Assembly: GCA_003254925.1 (NCBI GenBank)
Contig: QANZ01018074.1
Span: forward strand, 285,612 to 349,611
From: Chamaecrista fasciculata
Taxonomy: Eukaryota; Streptophyta; Magnoliopsida; Fabales; Fabaceae
Length of the DNA: 64,000 bases
Direction of reading: 5' to 3'
Made by a program: the position numbers and the translations under genes. Shown in pieces: positions 1 through 12,903 of the stretch; within the stretch, counting starts at the first letter, position 1, and each line of letters begins with the position of its first letter. The notes below the pieces were generated by a model. The model saw only the letters and a list, made by a program, of their open reading frames with translations. It made no database searches and was not told the DNA's origin.

Positions 1-1879
1 AATCCCAGGATCAAGTGATTTATATACTTCAATTTCCGCCCTGACAGTTAGCATAACCTGAGACTTCAGAAAGCATCTAGATTAACATCATAAATCATTT
101 GATATAGCAAGTATACTTACCCATGTGAAGCAACAATAGGAAGTTCCCCATCTGCCACCTGCATTTAAAGCCCATACTTATATTAGCTCTGTAAACTACA
201 GAAATAACATTATTCTTAAACTACAGAAATAACATTGACTGAAAAATCATCTTATTACCCAATGCCACCAATCTCTCAATTTTCTGCATAATACAGTTAT
301 CCAAGTATCACGTGTAAGTGCCATTCGTGTAATGGGAGGGATTGCCTATCAAAAGATTGAATAGATGTTATTAATGGACAAGTAGCAGTTTTGCAAACAT
401 GCGTAGTAGTGAAATTGAAAATATTGATTTTCTTTTGGCATAGACATTAAGAGACACAGAGGGTCATTGACTGGCTCAATGCACTAGAATCACCTAAGCA
501 AAAGCAACTTCAAAACACCTGAGCAAGATTTGAAACCGTAAGATCACTTGCATTAAACAGCATTCACTTTCCATCTCCACATCCTTATTTGTCCTATTGT
601 CAATCTAATTACCTATCCAACTACAAGTAAGTTCTAAAAGATTAAAGTTAATACAGTTCTCAACCCAATAACTAAATTAATACTATTACCACTACTTTGA
701 CAAGCAAAATTCAGTGCATAAATCATTAAACCATGTATCATATATTATCCTCAAACTTTTCAAAGAATGTTATTAGCTCACAGTGTGTATCTACAAGGGA
801 ATAATAGCTAAAGTGAGAATTCAGAAACCTTTCGCTTGATCCACTATTTAGTTATTAAGTTTTCAACTTATGTACAAAAAGGTTTCCCAAAGCATATGAC
901 TGATATTCAGCTCTCTGCCAAGATTTAATATAGATCAAAGCAAATTGCAGGGCAAGTCCCTAAATTTTGTTTCAAACACAACAACCTCCTACGACCTTGT
1001 AATTATAACTTTGCAACTTAAAATACCCTCATAGTTTAGCAGCCAACTAAACTAGCATAAAACCATAATTTGACGTTAAGGATGCAGGGTTAACAAAGAC
1101 TGCAAATAGTAACTTTAACATAGAACAGAAAGAAACACACTCTGACGAAACGTTAATCATATCTCCAATGAGTAAACATAAACAAAGAAAGTACTAAACT
1201 AACATAATCATTAACAATCAGGACCCACATTCACAAACGAAAGATGAAGACTTGTGTAAAAAACACCAGAAAACTCAAAGGTCAGACTCTAAAAGTAAGA
1301 ACAAAGCACCAACCTTGAGCAAGGGCATATGTATATCGCTCAATGTATCATTGGGAGTAAGGAGAGCCGTCTCGAACTCTTCAGCCGAGAATTCTACTGA
1401 GATATTCAAAAGATGCCTAAACACCTGCAGCAATAAGGTACAATGATTATATATAAGCCCCAAAACAGCACATACATACGCAATCCAATAGCAAAGATCA
1501 CGGCTTTCGAGCTCACATGCAAGAAATTAAGTATGGAAGCTAACTCCCACATGGACCTAAGTTTCCACCGAGGCAACTGCGAAGGTGAAGGCGGTTCCAC
1601 AAGCGGCGTCACGGTCTTACTGCATTGCTGCTCCGGCTCCGGCGACACCTCCCGCCGCCGCTCCTTCTTCCGCTCGATCGCCGGCTGCGACGTCGCATAG
1701 AGACGAGAAGCGGCGCGAATGGTGCACGCCCGAGACGGCCTGTTGCTTCTCGTAGTGACCGGAGCAACGCCGGCTACGGCGGCGTTTTCCTCCTTAGAAG
1801 TGGGAGCGACGCCGTTGTGGTTTTGAGAATTGGGTTCAGGCGAGGATCGGTGGGAAGGAGGAGGAGATCCTTGGGACAT
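1..1879 (-). CDS. DDR4: DDT domain-related protein, DDR4-like (partial, 3' end outside window)
   Basis: Exons on the minus strand: 1517-1879, 1314-1424, 259-345, 121-158 and 1-40 (continues beyond the window). All junctions are GT-AG and the frame stays open. The product starts MSQGSPPPSHRSSPEP, has a disordered N terminus with the conserved RPSRACTIRAASRL motif, then LRSMWELASILNFLH, EFSAEEFETALL, AIPPITRMALTRDTW, CRKLRDWWHW and VADGELPIVASHG, then EIEVYKSLDP at the edge. This order matches the plant DDT-related DDR4 family as I remember it. In Arabidopsis, DDR proteins are reported in ISWI (CHR11/17) chromatin-remodelling complexes, so a nuclear chromatin role is expected; nothing in this sequence proves it. 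Exon 4 is only 38 bp, and short exons like this are easily missed. The next gene is HIPL1, also minus, about 4.6 kb away. The start is the first ATG of the exon and is preceded by a purine-rich leader. Confidence 0.9.
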
Positions 1880-3751
1880 GGTTATAGAAAAATCGAAACT
1901 CAGAAAAAGGTTTTAGGGAAAGTTATGGCGGGATTTCATATAGAGAGGATCATTCATATTCATGGGTTAGCATTGGAGAGAGAAATCAAAGTATAAGAAA
2001 AAGGGATTTGTTAAAAGGAAAGAGATACGAGAACGAGAAAATAGAGAGAAAGAAAGAAAGAAAAGCCCTCGAATTCGTTTTAGAGGGAGAACTACACAAA
2101 CAAACACACAAAGTCGCAAAATTGAAAATGTATAAACAAAATTAAATTAAACCAAATTATATAAAATTAATCCTGTACTCCCCCCCAACTTCAATTTTGA
2201 AGCCCTAAAGTGTCGACCATAAAGGTGCTTATACCTATAAAAGTATAAAGTATAAACCTGTAAATCGTGATAAGACTATGTAGTATTTGCGTGACTGTAA
2301 ATTGAAACTCTGAATAGAAAGTCTCAATGAGAAACAAAGATCAAAGGAAGATGAAGAAGAAGAAGAGAAGAAGAAAAAGAGGGTCCATTAATTACTGCGA
2401 CTTTCATTGATTCATTCCATTTCGCTTTGGGCCTTTTGTTTCCTTAACAACCGTTTGCCTTACAACTTCAGAGTGAAGTTTGGTATGTGAAATTGATTTT
2501 ACGAATTTTTTTAAAATTATTATTGAATTATATTAATTTTTAATATAATTAATTTAAAATTTCTATAGTATTACTTTTTTTTGGAGAATTTCTATAGTAT
2601 TACTTTTTTTTGGAGAATTTCTATAGTATTTATACTATTATATTATTATTAGGATGGTTGTGGGTTTTTCTCTCTCTCATAAAGTGTTTTTCTAAAAAAT
2701 AAAGAATGGTCAATTTAAGAAAAAGTTAATATATAAAAAAAATTAAATAAAATTTTAATATATAATATTGTTTATAAATTTTTTTCATGAGTTTTTGTTT
2801 GTACTTTTTTAGTGTTTTTTTTAGAAAAGAAGTCAATTCAAATTCTTTAAATTTGTAATTAGAATTACAACAGATGAAACCTACCGTTTAATAAAAAATG
2901 AAATGAAAAGTTGCAAATTCAAGTGCTTGAGTAGTGACAAAGAATTACAACATTATTGATTGATTAGGCTTCTAAGCAAAAGTCATTTCTTACTAGTTAT
3001 ATTAATGTAATCTTTATATCTACATGGAACATAAAATCAATAAAAACAAAATCGCATGCCTCCTCTTCCTCTAATATAATCTTGGAAAAGAATGATTGTT
3101 AGCAAAACATTATTTTATGCTCATTTCTTGACCTATATCTAGTGGAAAAGAAAGTTGATTTCTTTTGCCCAAAAATAGAATTTTTGGCCTTTATTAAATA
3201 ATCTACATAATCAAATCTAAATTTATTCAATTTAAAAATTATAAATTAGACGAAATTTCCCCATCTTTGCATTTGCTTTCGTAAAATTCGGTTATATAGA
3301 GTCACAACATTCCACCGAAGAAAAAAAAAAGAGTCACAACAAAAAAAAATATATCTCCAACAAGATATGGAATTTTTTTTCTTAAACGTATATATGGGAA
3401 AACTAGAAAAGGATGCAATTGAAACTTGAAAGTAGTAGCAGGTCAAACAATATAACCAAACAAACAATTTAGTCTTTAAATTGTTGAAATTTTAAATAAA
3501 TATTGTAAGTGGATAAAGTTTTTAAAAATAATTAAATTATTTGACATTAGCTCCTTATCAAGAAAATATCAAAAAGCAAGGTCGTAGAAGTTGTCATATT
3601 TTAAGAAAATAATTAACATACTTATTAAATTTCAAAGACTAAAAAGTAAATATAGTTAACAATTAATGAACTGAATTTTCAATTTACTGAAAAACGAAAT
3701 TTCTAGCTTATCAGTGTTTTGGGCACATTAACGCTATAATTAAGTCTTCAT
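1880..3751. other. Upstream region of the DDR4-like gene, AT-rich intergenic DNA
   Basis: 1880-2100 is probably DDR4 leader/promoter (GA-rich leader near 1990-2070). The rest is AT-rich with poly-A/T tracts. At about 2557-2632 a 32-bp unit containing ttctatagtattac is repeated in tandem about 2.5 times. No convincing coding exon was seen on either strand. Confidence 0.6.
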
Positions 3752-3754
3752 TTA

Positions 3755-5518
3755 GGGCCTGTTTGGGGATGCCCCATCTCAATCTCATCCCATTTCAATC
3801 TTAATCTCAACCTAAAATTAGATGAACAGTCAGTTTGGGTGTTTGTGTGGCACATAATCTCATCTCAATCTCATCCTAATCCTCATCTCATCCAAATCAT
3901 CATCCCATTTATCATACATTTATTAATCTACCCCTATTTATATACCTATATTTACCTACACTCTAATACAAATATAAAAAAGATAATTAGACAAAATAGT
4001 AATTTTACATACCCTCATTTATTACACTTATAATTTTCTCTCTCTCCATCATTTCTTATTAATTTTTTTTCTCTCCCTCTCACTCACTCACAAACACACA
4101 CAAACTTCTCTCTCTCCTTTTCTCTCTATCTCTCACACACCCACCTACCCACTCCCTCTCTCTCCCTCATATATATATATATATATATATTATATTTATA
4201 TTATATATATATAATTTATATTAATTTAATTAAACAAAGATGTTTTTGTCTATTTGTAATGTTGTTTTTTTTAGTCCCAACATTTCTCTATTTCTTTTGA
4301 GTAAAAATACAATTGAATCCCTAAATTATTTTTTAAGTTACAATCTTCTATTCTATTTACTGTATTTTTTTAAAAAAAAGAAAAAAATTACTTATCTTCA
4401 CTTTTATAGGCATTTTAGTCCTCAAACTATGAGCTCAATTTCCTTGGCTAGTAAAACTATTTTTTGTTTAGTTTTTTTCTCAAACTATGAAAATAGTTTG
4501 ATTTTGGTCCTCAAACTATTTGTTGTTCTAAATTCGTGTCCAAATTCATCCGATGATTATGCGCTATGGATAATGGAGAAATAACGGTTATTTTTTTGTT
4601 GGGAAAATACACAAGTTTCCATGTGTTTGTTATTTTTCTGGTTCGAATCATGGGTAGCAAAAAAATTGCAATGTTGTTTTGTTGGGAAATTACAAAGTTA
4701 TGGACCAAATTGTACATTTACAATCATTTCCATATTACTTGCATTCTGGTCCCACGATATTGTTTGTTATTTTTTGCACCTTGCAAATAAAAAATATACC
4801 CGATTGTTGACGGTACAAGCTTTGTTCGAGCCCCGAGTACAGATATTAGGGACCGATTCTTTGGACCGATACAATGTTATGGACCAAATTTTATGTTTAC
4901 AATACTTTTCATGTTATTTGCATTCTAGTCCCCAAAATATTACTTATTATTTTCTTTATATTCAAATTCATAAATGTGCCCCATTATTCATGGCTTGGAT
5001 TCTCTACGAGCTTTGAATTATCACTCACACATGTTAGGGATTGATTAATTGGCCGGATACAAATTTATGGACCAAATTGCATTCTCAAAAGAATTTTAAT
5101 GTTATTTTCATTTTGCCCCATAATCTCATCCAATAGGATGGACCAAAATCCATCATCCTATAGGATTGAGAAATCACGCTTTCCAAGAGCATCTCATCCA
5201 AATATCATCCCAGTCAAACCCCAGTCAAACCCCACCCAAACACCTATATCTCATCTCAATCTCATCTCAATCTCAATCTCAACATCATTATTTCATACCA
5301 TTTCTACCCCTATACAAAATAAATAAATCCAACAACCTATTTCACCTAACCACAATCATTACATACCCTTTTATATAATTTCACACCCTATTATACATCA
5401 TTTTCTCTCAAACCATCCAAACACCACTACATAATCTCATCTCATCCTAATTTCAACATCATCTCATCTCATCTCATAAGTTGAGATTGGATTGAACTTT
5501 TTGCTCCCAAACAGGCCC
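3755..5518. mobile_element. Non-autonomous PIF/Harbinger-like DNA transposon, 1764 bp
   Basis: The ends are perfect 13-bp inverted repeats (gggcctgtttggg) flanked by the 3-bp duplication TTA at 3752-3754 and 5519-5521, the usual PIF/Harbinger target pattern. Next to both ends are degenerate runs of tctcatctcaat. The centre holds loosely repeated blocks of the type ggaccaaattgta...attctagtccc. There is no transposase ORF, so it is non-autonomous. The element at 36455-38280 shares its subterminal and internal sequence, for example acctatatttacctacact. Confidence 0.8.
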
Positions 5519-5521
5519 TTA

Positions 5522-6475
5522 CATTTTTTAAACTTAAAACCAAATGCCGTTATGTGTTTAAAATTCAACTTATGAGATAAGGAAATTCAAGTCCGTTTTT
5601 AGTTTTTTATAAGTATCTTTTATTCTAAATAACCATATTCGAGACAATATCAAATATCAAATTCAACTTTCTACCAAAAAAAAAAAATCAAATTCAACTT
5701 TGCATGTCTTAACACATACAAATATTATTATAAATTTTAAAAGTATAAAATGTATATTTTGCTTTAAAAATAATTTTTGCATAAAAATATATTTTATTAA
5801 AATCATTTATATACGAAGAAGTGACATAAATGATTGAGAGATAAAATATGAAAAATTATAGATAATGATAATGAAGTATTAGGTATAATATTGAGGTATG
5901 AAGAAGTTATATTTTAAAACTATAATTATACTTTAAAAAGGTTATATAATATAATATATAAATTTTAGAAAGAGTCACGCAGGCAATTATATTATAAATT
6001 CAAAATATTTATAAATAATTAACTTTGTATATAATACTGAACATTTTACTTCTGCGGGATTTCAAAAACACATAACATATATTACAGCAGGACTAATAAT
6101 TATCTAATACTTCCATGCCGGGTGGGCCATGAAGCTAACGATAAAACAGATACTTCATTTCAATCAAAAGAAAAAGTTTAGTTCTATGGATGAAACTAGC
6201 TAACTTACGCATGGCTAGTTTCAAGTTTCAACTAATTCCTGCAATTACAATTATGGTAGAATCAATCGAAAGGAGAGGAAAGAGAAGACAATAGATAGTA
6301 AAATGAGAACCTTACTGCATTCATCTTTATTAACAAAGCATACAGAATGAGGGGAAAAACTTAGAAAAGAAGAGAAAAGGGAACTTCATTTTAGCATCAC
6401 ATTCATCCTCCTCTACATAAATTATCCTCATGTCTCTACATAATGTACAAAGCAAAAGATCATATATATAGCACA
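5522..6475. other. Intergenic DNA downstream of HIPL1
   Basis: AT-rich with no ORF of interest. The part nearest 6475 (about 6290-6475) is less AT-rich and is probably the HIPL1 3' untranslated region. No terminal repeats or RNA genes were recognised. Confidence 0.5.
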
Positions 6476-9400
6476 CTAGATGAAACTCAGCAAGAGCAAC
6501 AAGAAATATGAAAGCTGCAGAAACAGATTGTCAGACAAGTTACTCAAACGGCTAGCATGTGATGGAGAAGGAGAAGGAGCTTGGCCTGCGGCTGTCTTTG
6601 TAGCAGTTTCCTTGGAACAAGTGTAATTGCATCGGCTTGGACGAACAACCCGGTAAACCCCACTGCTTGTAAGGAGATAAATATCCTTGAGGTTGTCTTC
6701 CCCAAATGAGAAGATGTAACCAAGAGCTGGGAGGGTGCTTCCAGGTACAGAGTCACACGGGATGGGAGAATCGTGTGCACAACTGAAAGTGATGTTGTTG
6801 GTAGTGAAATTTCCACTATTTTCCGGGTCTTCAATGGCTGCCCATATAGCACCAGCGTACAGATCTCCATATAAGTACCTGATATCAATGATTGATGAGC
6901 AGAAGCTGCTAATATTGCAAATGAGGCCATAGAAGAAGAAGAAGCTCGCTTACCTTCCATACATGCAAGGATCAGTCGTGGACCGATAGAAATAGCCCCC
7001 GGTGATGGATGCGGACCCTTCGTTCTTGTTAACCGCAGAATGGTTGTATCCTGTTATTGGAAATATTGGATTTATGGAATTTGCAGAGGTATTGCCTCCT
7101 GGTGTCTGTGTGGGGGTGAACCGATAAGGGCCCTCGTAAACACGCCAACCGTAGTTCCCACCCTTTGTGATGAGATCCACCTCCTCATAAAGATCCTGCA
7201 AATCAACAGATTCTTGTTATTTAACTAAAAGTATAGAGGTTGTGTAACTAGGATTATGTTCTCTCAATGTGCAACTTTGTTATCATCCCACAATTTCCTC
7301 TTTTCCAGTACTGGAAGTTGGTCTACCTGAACAACCTACTCAGTTTAAGCATGATCAAAATTTGAAGCCAGAGGCTTCAAGAGTTCTGCCTTATTAAATG
7401 TACATAATCTTGAAGCACATCAATAGCCTCAATTTATGTTGGGATGTTCACAGAAAATGCAAGCACAGCACAGGAAGAGACCTGTCACTGCTGACCCTGC
7501 CGACCCTGCCACTGCCCAGTGATATGCTAAATATGATTAAAGGATCCAATTATGAATGGGTCAAAACTGGAGTTGTTAACTTGTATTTGTTTAGATATTT
7601 GACAGACTTGCAATTTTCTAGATTCCAAAAGTTCCTCTCATGAGGAATTGGCAATTATACATCACTTCGGAAGACCTAGGCTGTATTATCAGTCTTTTTC
7701 AACGTTACCATATATCAGATTATTTTAGGATAGGCGAGACAAACCTGTCCAACATCTGCACACGCAAAGTATGAAGGATTTTCTGAATCAAAACTACAGC
7801 GCCAAGGATTTCTTAATCCCAAAGCCCATATTTCAGGCTGCAGATCTGCATCTTCACTGTATGGATTATCCTTAGGAATGGAGTAGTTACCCCATAGACC
7901 AAGTTTGGTAATTTCTGCTGCGCCTGAAAGGTACAAGATAAATACCATTGCCAAGAGTGAGAAAAAAAATGACAATTATTAATATTTCTCCTGTTAACTA
8001 GTCTGCAATTGCCATTGATAGAAAACTTTCAAAAGAAATCCTAAAGATATACTAGGATGTCAATTTGGTTTTCAGGGCTTTTCTCAATTTTCTTTATAGC
8101 AACTGAGCAGAAGCTAATTGCAATTTGAGACATGAAAGTAAAAATAGAAAAATTAGCAGAATCTGATCAATCCAAAGGTTGAAAACTTAGCATCACTTAG
8201 TTGAACAAAGCATAATACCAAGTGCACTGATAATTAAGAGTCATACTTACTTGGGATGTTGTCAATATCAAGTCTCATAATCTTTCCAAGCAACGATTTC
8301 TTGTTCTGGGCAAAATTGTATGGATCACCATTCCCTCCTCCATCTCCCGTCATGAAGTATAAATACCCATCATTAGGTCCAAATAGTATCTGACCTCCAT
8401 GATGAGATGTAAAGGGGAGACCCATAGTAAATATCCTTCTCACCTCTGTTGGTTTAGCACTTTTAGCCTGGAAAAAACAAAAAACCAGTTTGACCTATTT
8501 GATTGAAATAAACATATAGAAACTTCTTTTATATATAGAGATATGTACCTGGGAAGGTTGGGATTCAGTACCATTAGCCGTATATTCTGCTACAACAGTC
8601 TGATACTGGCATGGTTGGGCACCATTGTCACTATCTAGCTTCGATGGGTCACAATTAACATCTGAATTACATGAACATCTTCCTGCACATGTTGGTGACT
8701 TAGACTTGTCACAATTATATGAAGCAAAGAACCGACCATTCTTGGCAAATTCTGGATGAAATGCCATGCCCATCATTCCAAATTCAGTATCAAAATAGAC
8801 TTGATCAGTTAGATCAACAAAGGGGCTGGATTCATCAAGCTCAATTTTCCCTCCTGAATCATCAGCAGGGAGTGTGGCCAGCCACACCTTACCCGCCTGG
8901 TTAGAAAAGAATGCACGGTTAGAACCATCAGGATGAGCAACCATGTTGAGATAAGATCCATTGCCAAGTTTCTCAAGGCACAGGCCATGCGGGGGGCTAT
9001 TAGTAGTCTCATTTTTATTTAGTTCAACAGGTTGCCCATCAAAACATACTGATTCGTTACTGGAAGCACCACCAAATGCATCACAAAAGTCAGTTTTGGA
9101 CTGCCAAAGTTCAGTGAGCTTGGTAGCATTGGTACTAACTGGGACTCCTCCTGCTTGACCTTGTAATGAAGGGGCAAATGGAGAATTTGCTATCGACACA
9201 TTCTTACATGTATCCCAAACTAATGAGCAAAAGTCCCCTACTGCTGCCGCCTTTGACTGCGTAGAATTCGTGGAAATGGTGGAGTTGCAAAGGACAGGAA
9301 CAGTTCTGAGAGAAGATTGAACTGTAAATAGCTCAGCCGAAAATGGATCGCACCTCTATAAACAAAGGGAAGAAGTTATTGGCCGAAAGTTAAAAAAGAT

Positions 9401-10098
9401 TTTAGAGCCCATTTGGATAAACTTGTGAAAAAAGAACTTAATTTATATGACAAGAAGTGCCTATACCCTATTCAAGTAATATACCATTAAGGATATCTTC
9501 AAGATAGAAGATTGTAGCCATGGGTTTCCTCATATGAAAAGTTGATTCTAAGGGAAGTTTGAAGTTTGTCTACATCTCATGAATGAGAAAGGTCTTAAGC
9601 CTCGATATCAATTAGTCAACCACACCTTAATCGATGTTTCATTCAATAAACTTAAAGAAATTGTTTTTTTTTTTCTTTTTGGGTTCCTCATTTGAATTCA
9701 TACTTTCGGAAAAAGCAAAGTCTTACCGCACAGAGTATTGATTTCAAAACAGAGGCACAACCAGAATCAGACACATTCATCACTTTGAATTGCTTGGATA
9801 ATTGTGCATCTTCGGTGGAATTGCAACACGTGCTTCCATTATACGAGCAAAAGCTCAGTGAAGCATTATGCAGGGTAAAGGGTGCCCCTACACCAAATGA
9901 ATCAGAAAAAAATCAATACAAAACATTAAAGAATCGAGCTAGCAAGAAAAGGCTCCAAAACCTATCAAATAAAAACCAGGTGGAGAAAAAGAAGATTCAA
10001 CACTCACTGAAATCAACGCATAGAGGAAGTGAAAATGAACAATCCAAAAGCAGAAGTAAGCAACAAATCAAGAAACTAACACAAAGAACACCCTTCAT
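6476..10098 (-). CDS. HIPL1: HIPL1-type secreted glucose/sorbosone dehydrogenase-like beta-propeller protein
   Basis: Seven exons, in transcript order: 10008-10098, 9727-9887, 8549-9355, 8251-8467, 7745-7923, 6954-7195, 6476-6878, giving about 699 residues, close to the ~695 of Arabidopsis HIPL1 as I recall. The N terminus MKGVLCVSFLICCLLLLDC is a signal peptide. Residues ~25-150 are cysteine-rich with N-glycosylation sites, as in the HHIP N-terminal domain. From ~190 on comes the glucose/sorbosone dehydrogenase-like propeller (HPDGSNRAFF, EFGMMGMAFHPEF, HHGGQILFGPNDGYLY, GDGGGNGDPYN, ALGLRNPWRCSFD, GGNYGWRVYEG). The C terminus is a small/polar stretch then LFLQLSYFLLLLLSFI, which looks like a GPI-anchor signal. 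It is expected at the cell surface or wall. The enzymatic reaction in plants is not established, so substrate is left open. All splice sites are GT-AG with consistent phase. The start is chosen because it opens directly into the signal peptide. Confidence 0.95.
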
Positions 10099-11184
10099 AG
10101 CTCCCAACCAGTAAGCAAGCTTCCTACTATCAGAACAACAACATCTCCCCCTCAAATATAATCACAAAAAAATCAACGCCGAAAAAAAAAAGCTAGTGTA
10201 GTGGATTTGGCTTTAATGCACAAAGAAAACAGCATACAGAGTCAAAAAAAAAATATCGTTCCGTGTTAAGAGCATCTTCCTCAAATGTCCCTTGAAATGC
10301 TCTCCTCTATCTCATTTTCCTTCAATTTTTTAATACCACCTCATGCTCCTCAATCTTATATTCAAATATCCAAAATTAAGTTGAGTCAGATTGTACAGTC
10401 TGATCCAACGCTGTCAATCAATAAAAGAAAAAACTCGCTTACCTTTCAGATTTCAACTAGCCCCTTTTGACTCTATCCCATGGGCCTTAGCCGCAGGGGT
10501 TTAGAGTTGAATAATAATTAAGGCATCAAGTGGGATAGCCAGTGGAGTTGACTTTTCCATCAAACCCTAATTAATAAATCGGGGAAGTGGTTGAGAAATA
10601 GAAACACAGGACCTAGAAAACGAAAACCTAATGTGGTGGTAGATCTTGGTTTTTTCACTGTGTTCGGCGCCTCCATTGATTGCAGTGGAGTTTCCAATCC
10701 AGCAATACGGGTGAATTTGAAACGCATCTCGACAATGAAATCCATGTTCATATGGTAAGAGAATCCACTTGGGATTACCGCCACACGAAAATTCATTTTA
10801 AAATGCGCGAGACAGAGAATTGAATTTGAGGCATTTCATTTCTTTTTTTTTTGATAAAACCGCTATATATATCACTGAAAACAGAAATTATACATATGCA
10901 GGAAACATTTCATTTGGATTGTAACAACTCAAAATTGACTGAGATTTCTACGAAAAAAGACAAAGATAGGATGCATCGTGAATCGTGATATCAAATTTTC
11001 GACTGGGGATTGGGGAGGATCATGCCAGGGATAGTGGGGCCATTTGATGGGGATATATATTGAGTTTTTTTTTTTTTTCTGATGCGAATATATATTGAGT
11101 TTAGTGTTGATGTTTACATAAATATATTTATAAAAATTCACAATAGGAACTAAAATCAAAATAATAATACATTGGCCAAAAAGA

Positions 11185-11219
<35 letters not shown>

Positions 11220-11872
11220 CTTTGGAACTTTTTCTTTATCAGTTTATAGTTCATAAGAAAATGAATTAAATTATATATGTATATATATCTATAGTCTATA
11301 CTATTTTGTGAAAAGATAAAATACATTAGGTTGGAAACCCAAATTCTTGAAGTTGCTCAAGAGACGTTGACTCATATAAGAATCATTTTTCGTACCTAAA
11401 TAACAATTTAAATTGATCTATTTTTTAATAGAAAAAAAATACGTATATGATTTACAAGATCTGTATAATTTTTGCCATCGCCATGATTGAAATGTAAGTT
11501 GAATTTTGAAGTTATAATGACATTATCTATTTGAAGCATAAACTCATAGCATAAGTCATCACATGGTCATTATTGATGTCACAATGTTTTCCGGCATACA
11601 ATAGAATAATGTTGGGTCAAGTTGTACCCACGTTAGCCAGTGGAGAAGTCTAAATGAAATAAATCAAAATTGGGCATAATCTTCCCTTAAATAATCTGTG
11701 TGTGATTTTTTTTTTTTTGCAAATAATCAGTGTTGACTTAATTATTAAAATAACTATGTTTCATGTTTTGATTAAAATTTTAAATAATACTTATTGGCCT
11801 TTTCAATTGTTTGTATTAACTATTAACTAAACATTAGGAGGAAGTCTAGAACTATGTTTCAGTCCAAGATCA
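10099..11872. other. HIPL1 upstream region and intergenic DNA
   Basis: Holds the HIPL1 promoter and leader. An (AAT)n microsatellite lies at 11184-11218. A 78-codon minus frame at 10560-10796 has no recognisable domain and I do not call it. No element ends were found. Confidence 0.5.
11184..11218. repeat. (AAT)n microsatellite
   Basis: About 11 tandem AAT units, read directly. Confidence 0.9.
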
Positions 11873-11877
11873 CCAAG

Positions 11878-12242
11878 GCTCCGTTTGGTAGGCAGGAAAT
11901 TGGTTTTACAATGTAAAAGGGCACGGATTCCAAGATTTTCATGTGTTTGGTATGGTAATTTGAGCTATGTAAAGTGGATTACAATGTAAAGGGTTTTACA
12001 TTACATAGGCCATTTTTCTTTACTTCACATTTCTGATGTAATTCAAGTCTACCTAGGGAATTATGGTACAATTCCTAATTTGCCCCTCTCACTCCCATCC
12101 CATCTCCTCCCCAAATGGTGAACGGCGGCGGCGNTTCAATTTTTACCTACTTTACATCCCCTCAACTATTTTTCCTTTCCCTCACAATTTTTCCCTTGTA
12201 AAACCCTTTCCTTTACATACCACACATACTACCAAACGGAGC
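11878..12242. mobile_element. MITE with 14-bp perfect terminal inverted repeats
   Basis: The ends gctccgtttggtag / ctaccaaacggagc are perfect inverted repeats. They are flanked by ccaag at 11873-11877 and 12243-12247, though the TSD can also be read as 3 bp (CAA) with a longer repeat, so the superfamily is uncertain. Subterminal blocks with ttttacaatgtaaa recur inside. There is a single N at 12134. No coding capacity. Confidence 0.75.
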
Positions 12243-12247
12243 CCAAG

Positions 12248-12903
12248 TAGTAGTTGAGTTTTCATACATTAAAGGCAAACGTTATTATGAAATTTTACAT
12301 TAATTTTTTATTTTCCTTTTAAAATTTATTTATTATTAATTTCATTTTTAAAATTTCATATTTTAATTAATTTTATTCTTTACCTATTTTCATCTAATAA
12401 ATTAACAAGAGACTTTATTGTGTTCTTCAATTTAAGATTTAAGTCTTTTTTTCTAACAATTTGAGTTCTATAATTGGTCTGAAAAGATTTATAGCATTGA
12501 TAAAAGTAAGATGAATCGATGGTGTGTTACCAAAGAAAAATGAAATGTTGGTGTCGATTTTCCTTAAAAAAAATTTATTATATCATATTATTTCAGATCG
12601 CAAGACGCCTAAATTCTAGGCTTCATAATTCGCTTTTTATTAGGGAGTGAGACACACACACACAGTTCATCAATTAACAAAGGATATGCATGAATTCAAC
12701 CCTAGTGCGCAAGTTGTAGGGGAGAATGCAAACATTTCCAAACACATTAACTTACAAAATTTCCCTCAATATAATCCACAAAATGGGTGAACCTATTAAA
12801 TTCATCACAAAGAAAAATAATATAACGGGAATGACAATTCTCGGCAATTATTACAAACATCACAGAAGAGCAATCAAACTATAACCATTGAAATAGTAGT
12901 ATG
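12248..12903. other. Intergenic DNA downstream of the mitochondrial L2 gene
   Basis: AT-rich. 12650-12903 is probably 3' UTR of the L2 gene. No other feature seen. Confidence 0.5.

Noticed and set aside
1625-1996. Arg-rich plus-strand frame
   Set aside because: Antisense shadow of the GC-rich first exon of the DDR4-like gene.
10560-10796. 78-codon minus frame upstream of HIPL1
   Set aside because: No domain, no splice partners, low complexity context.
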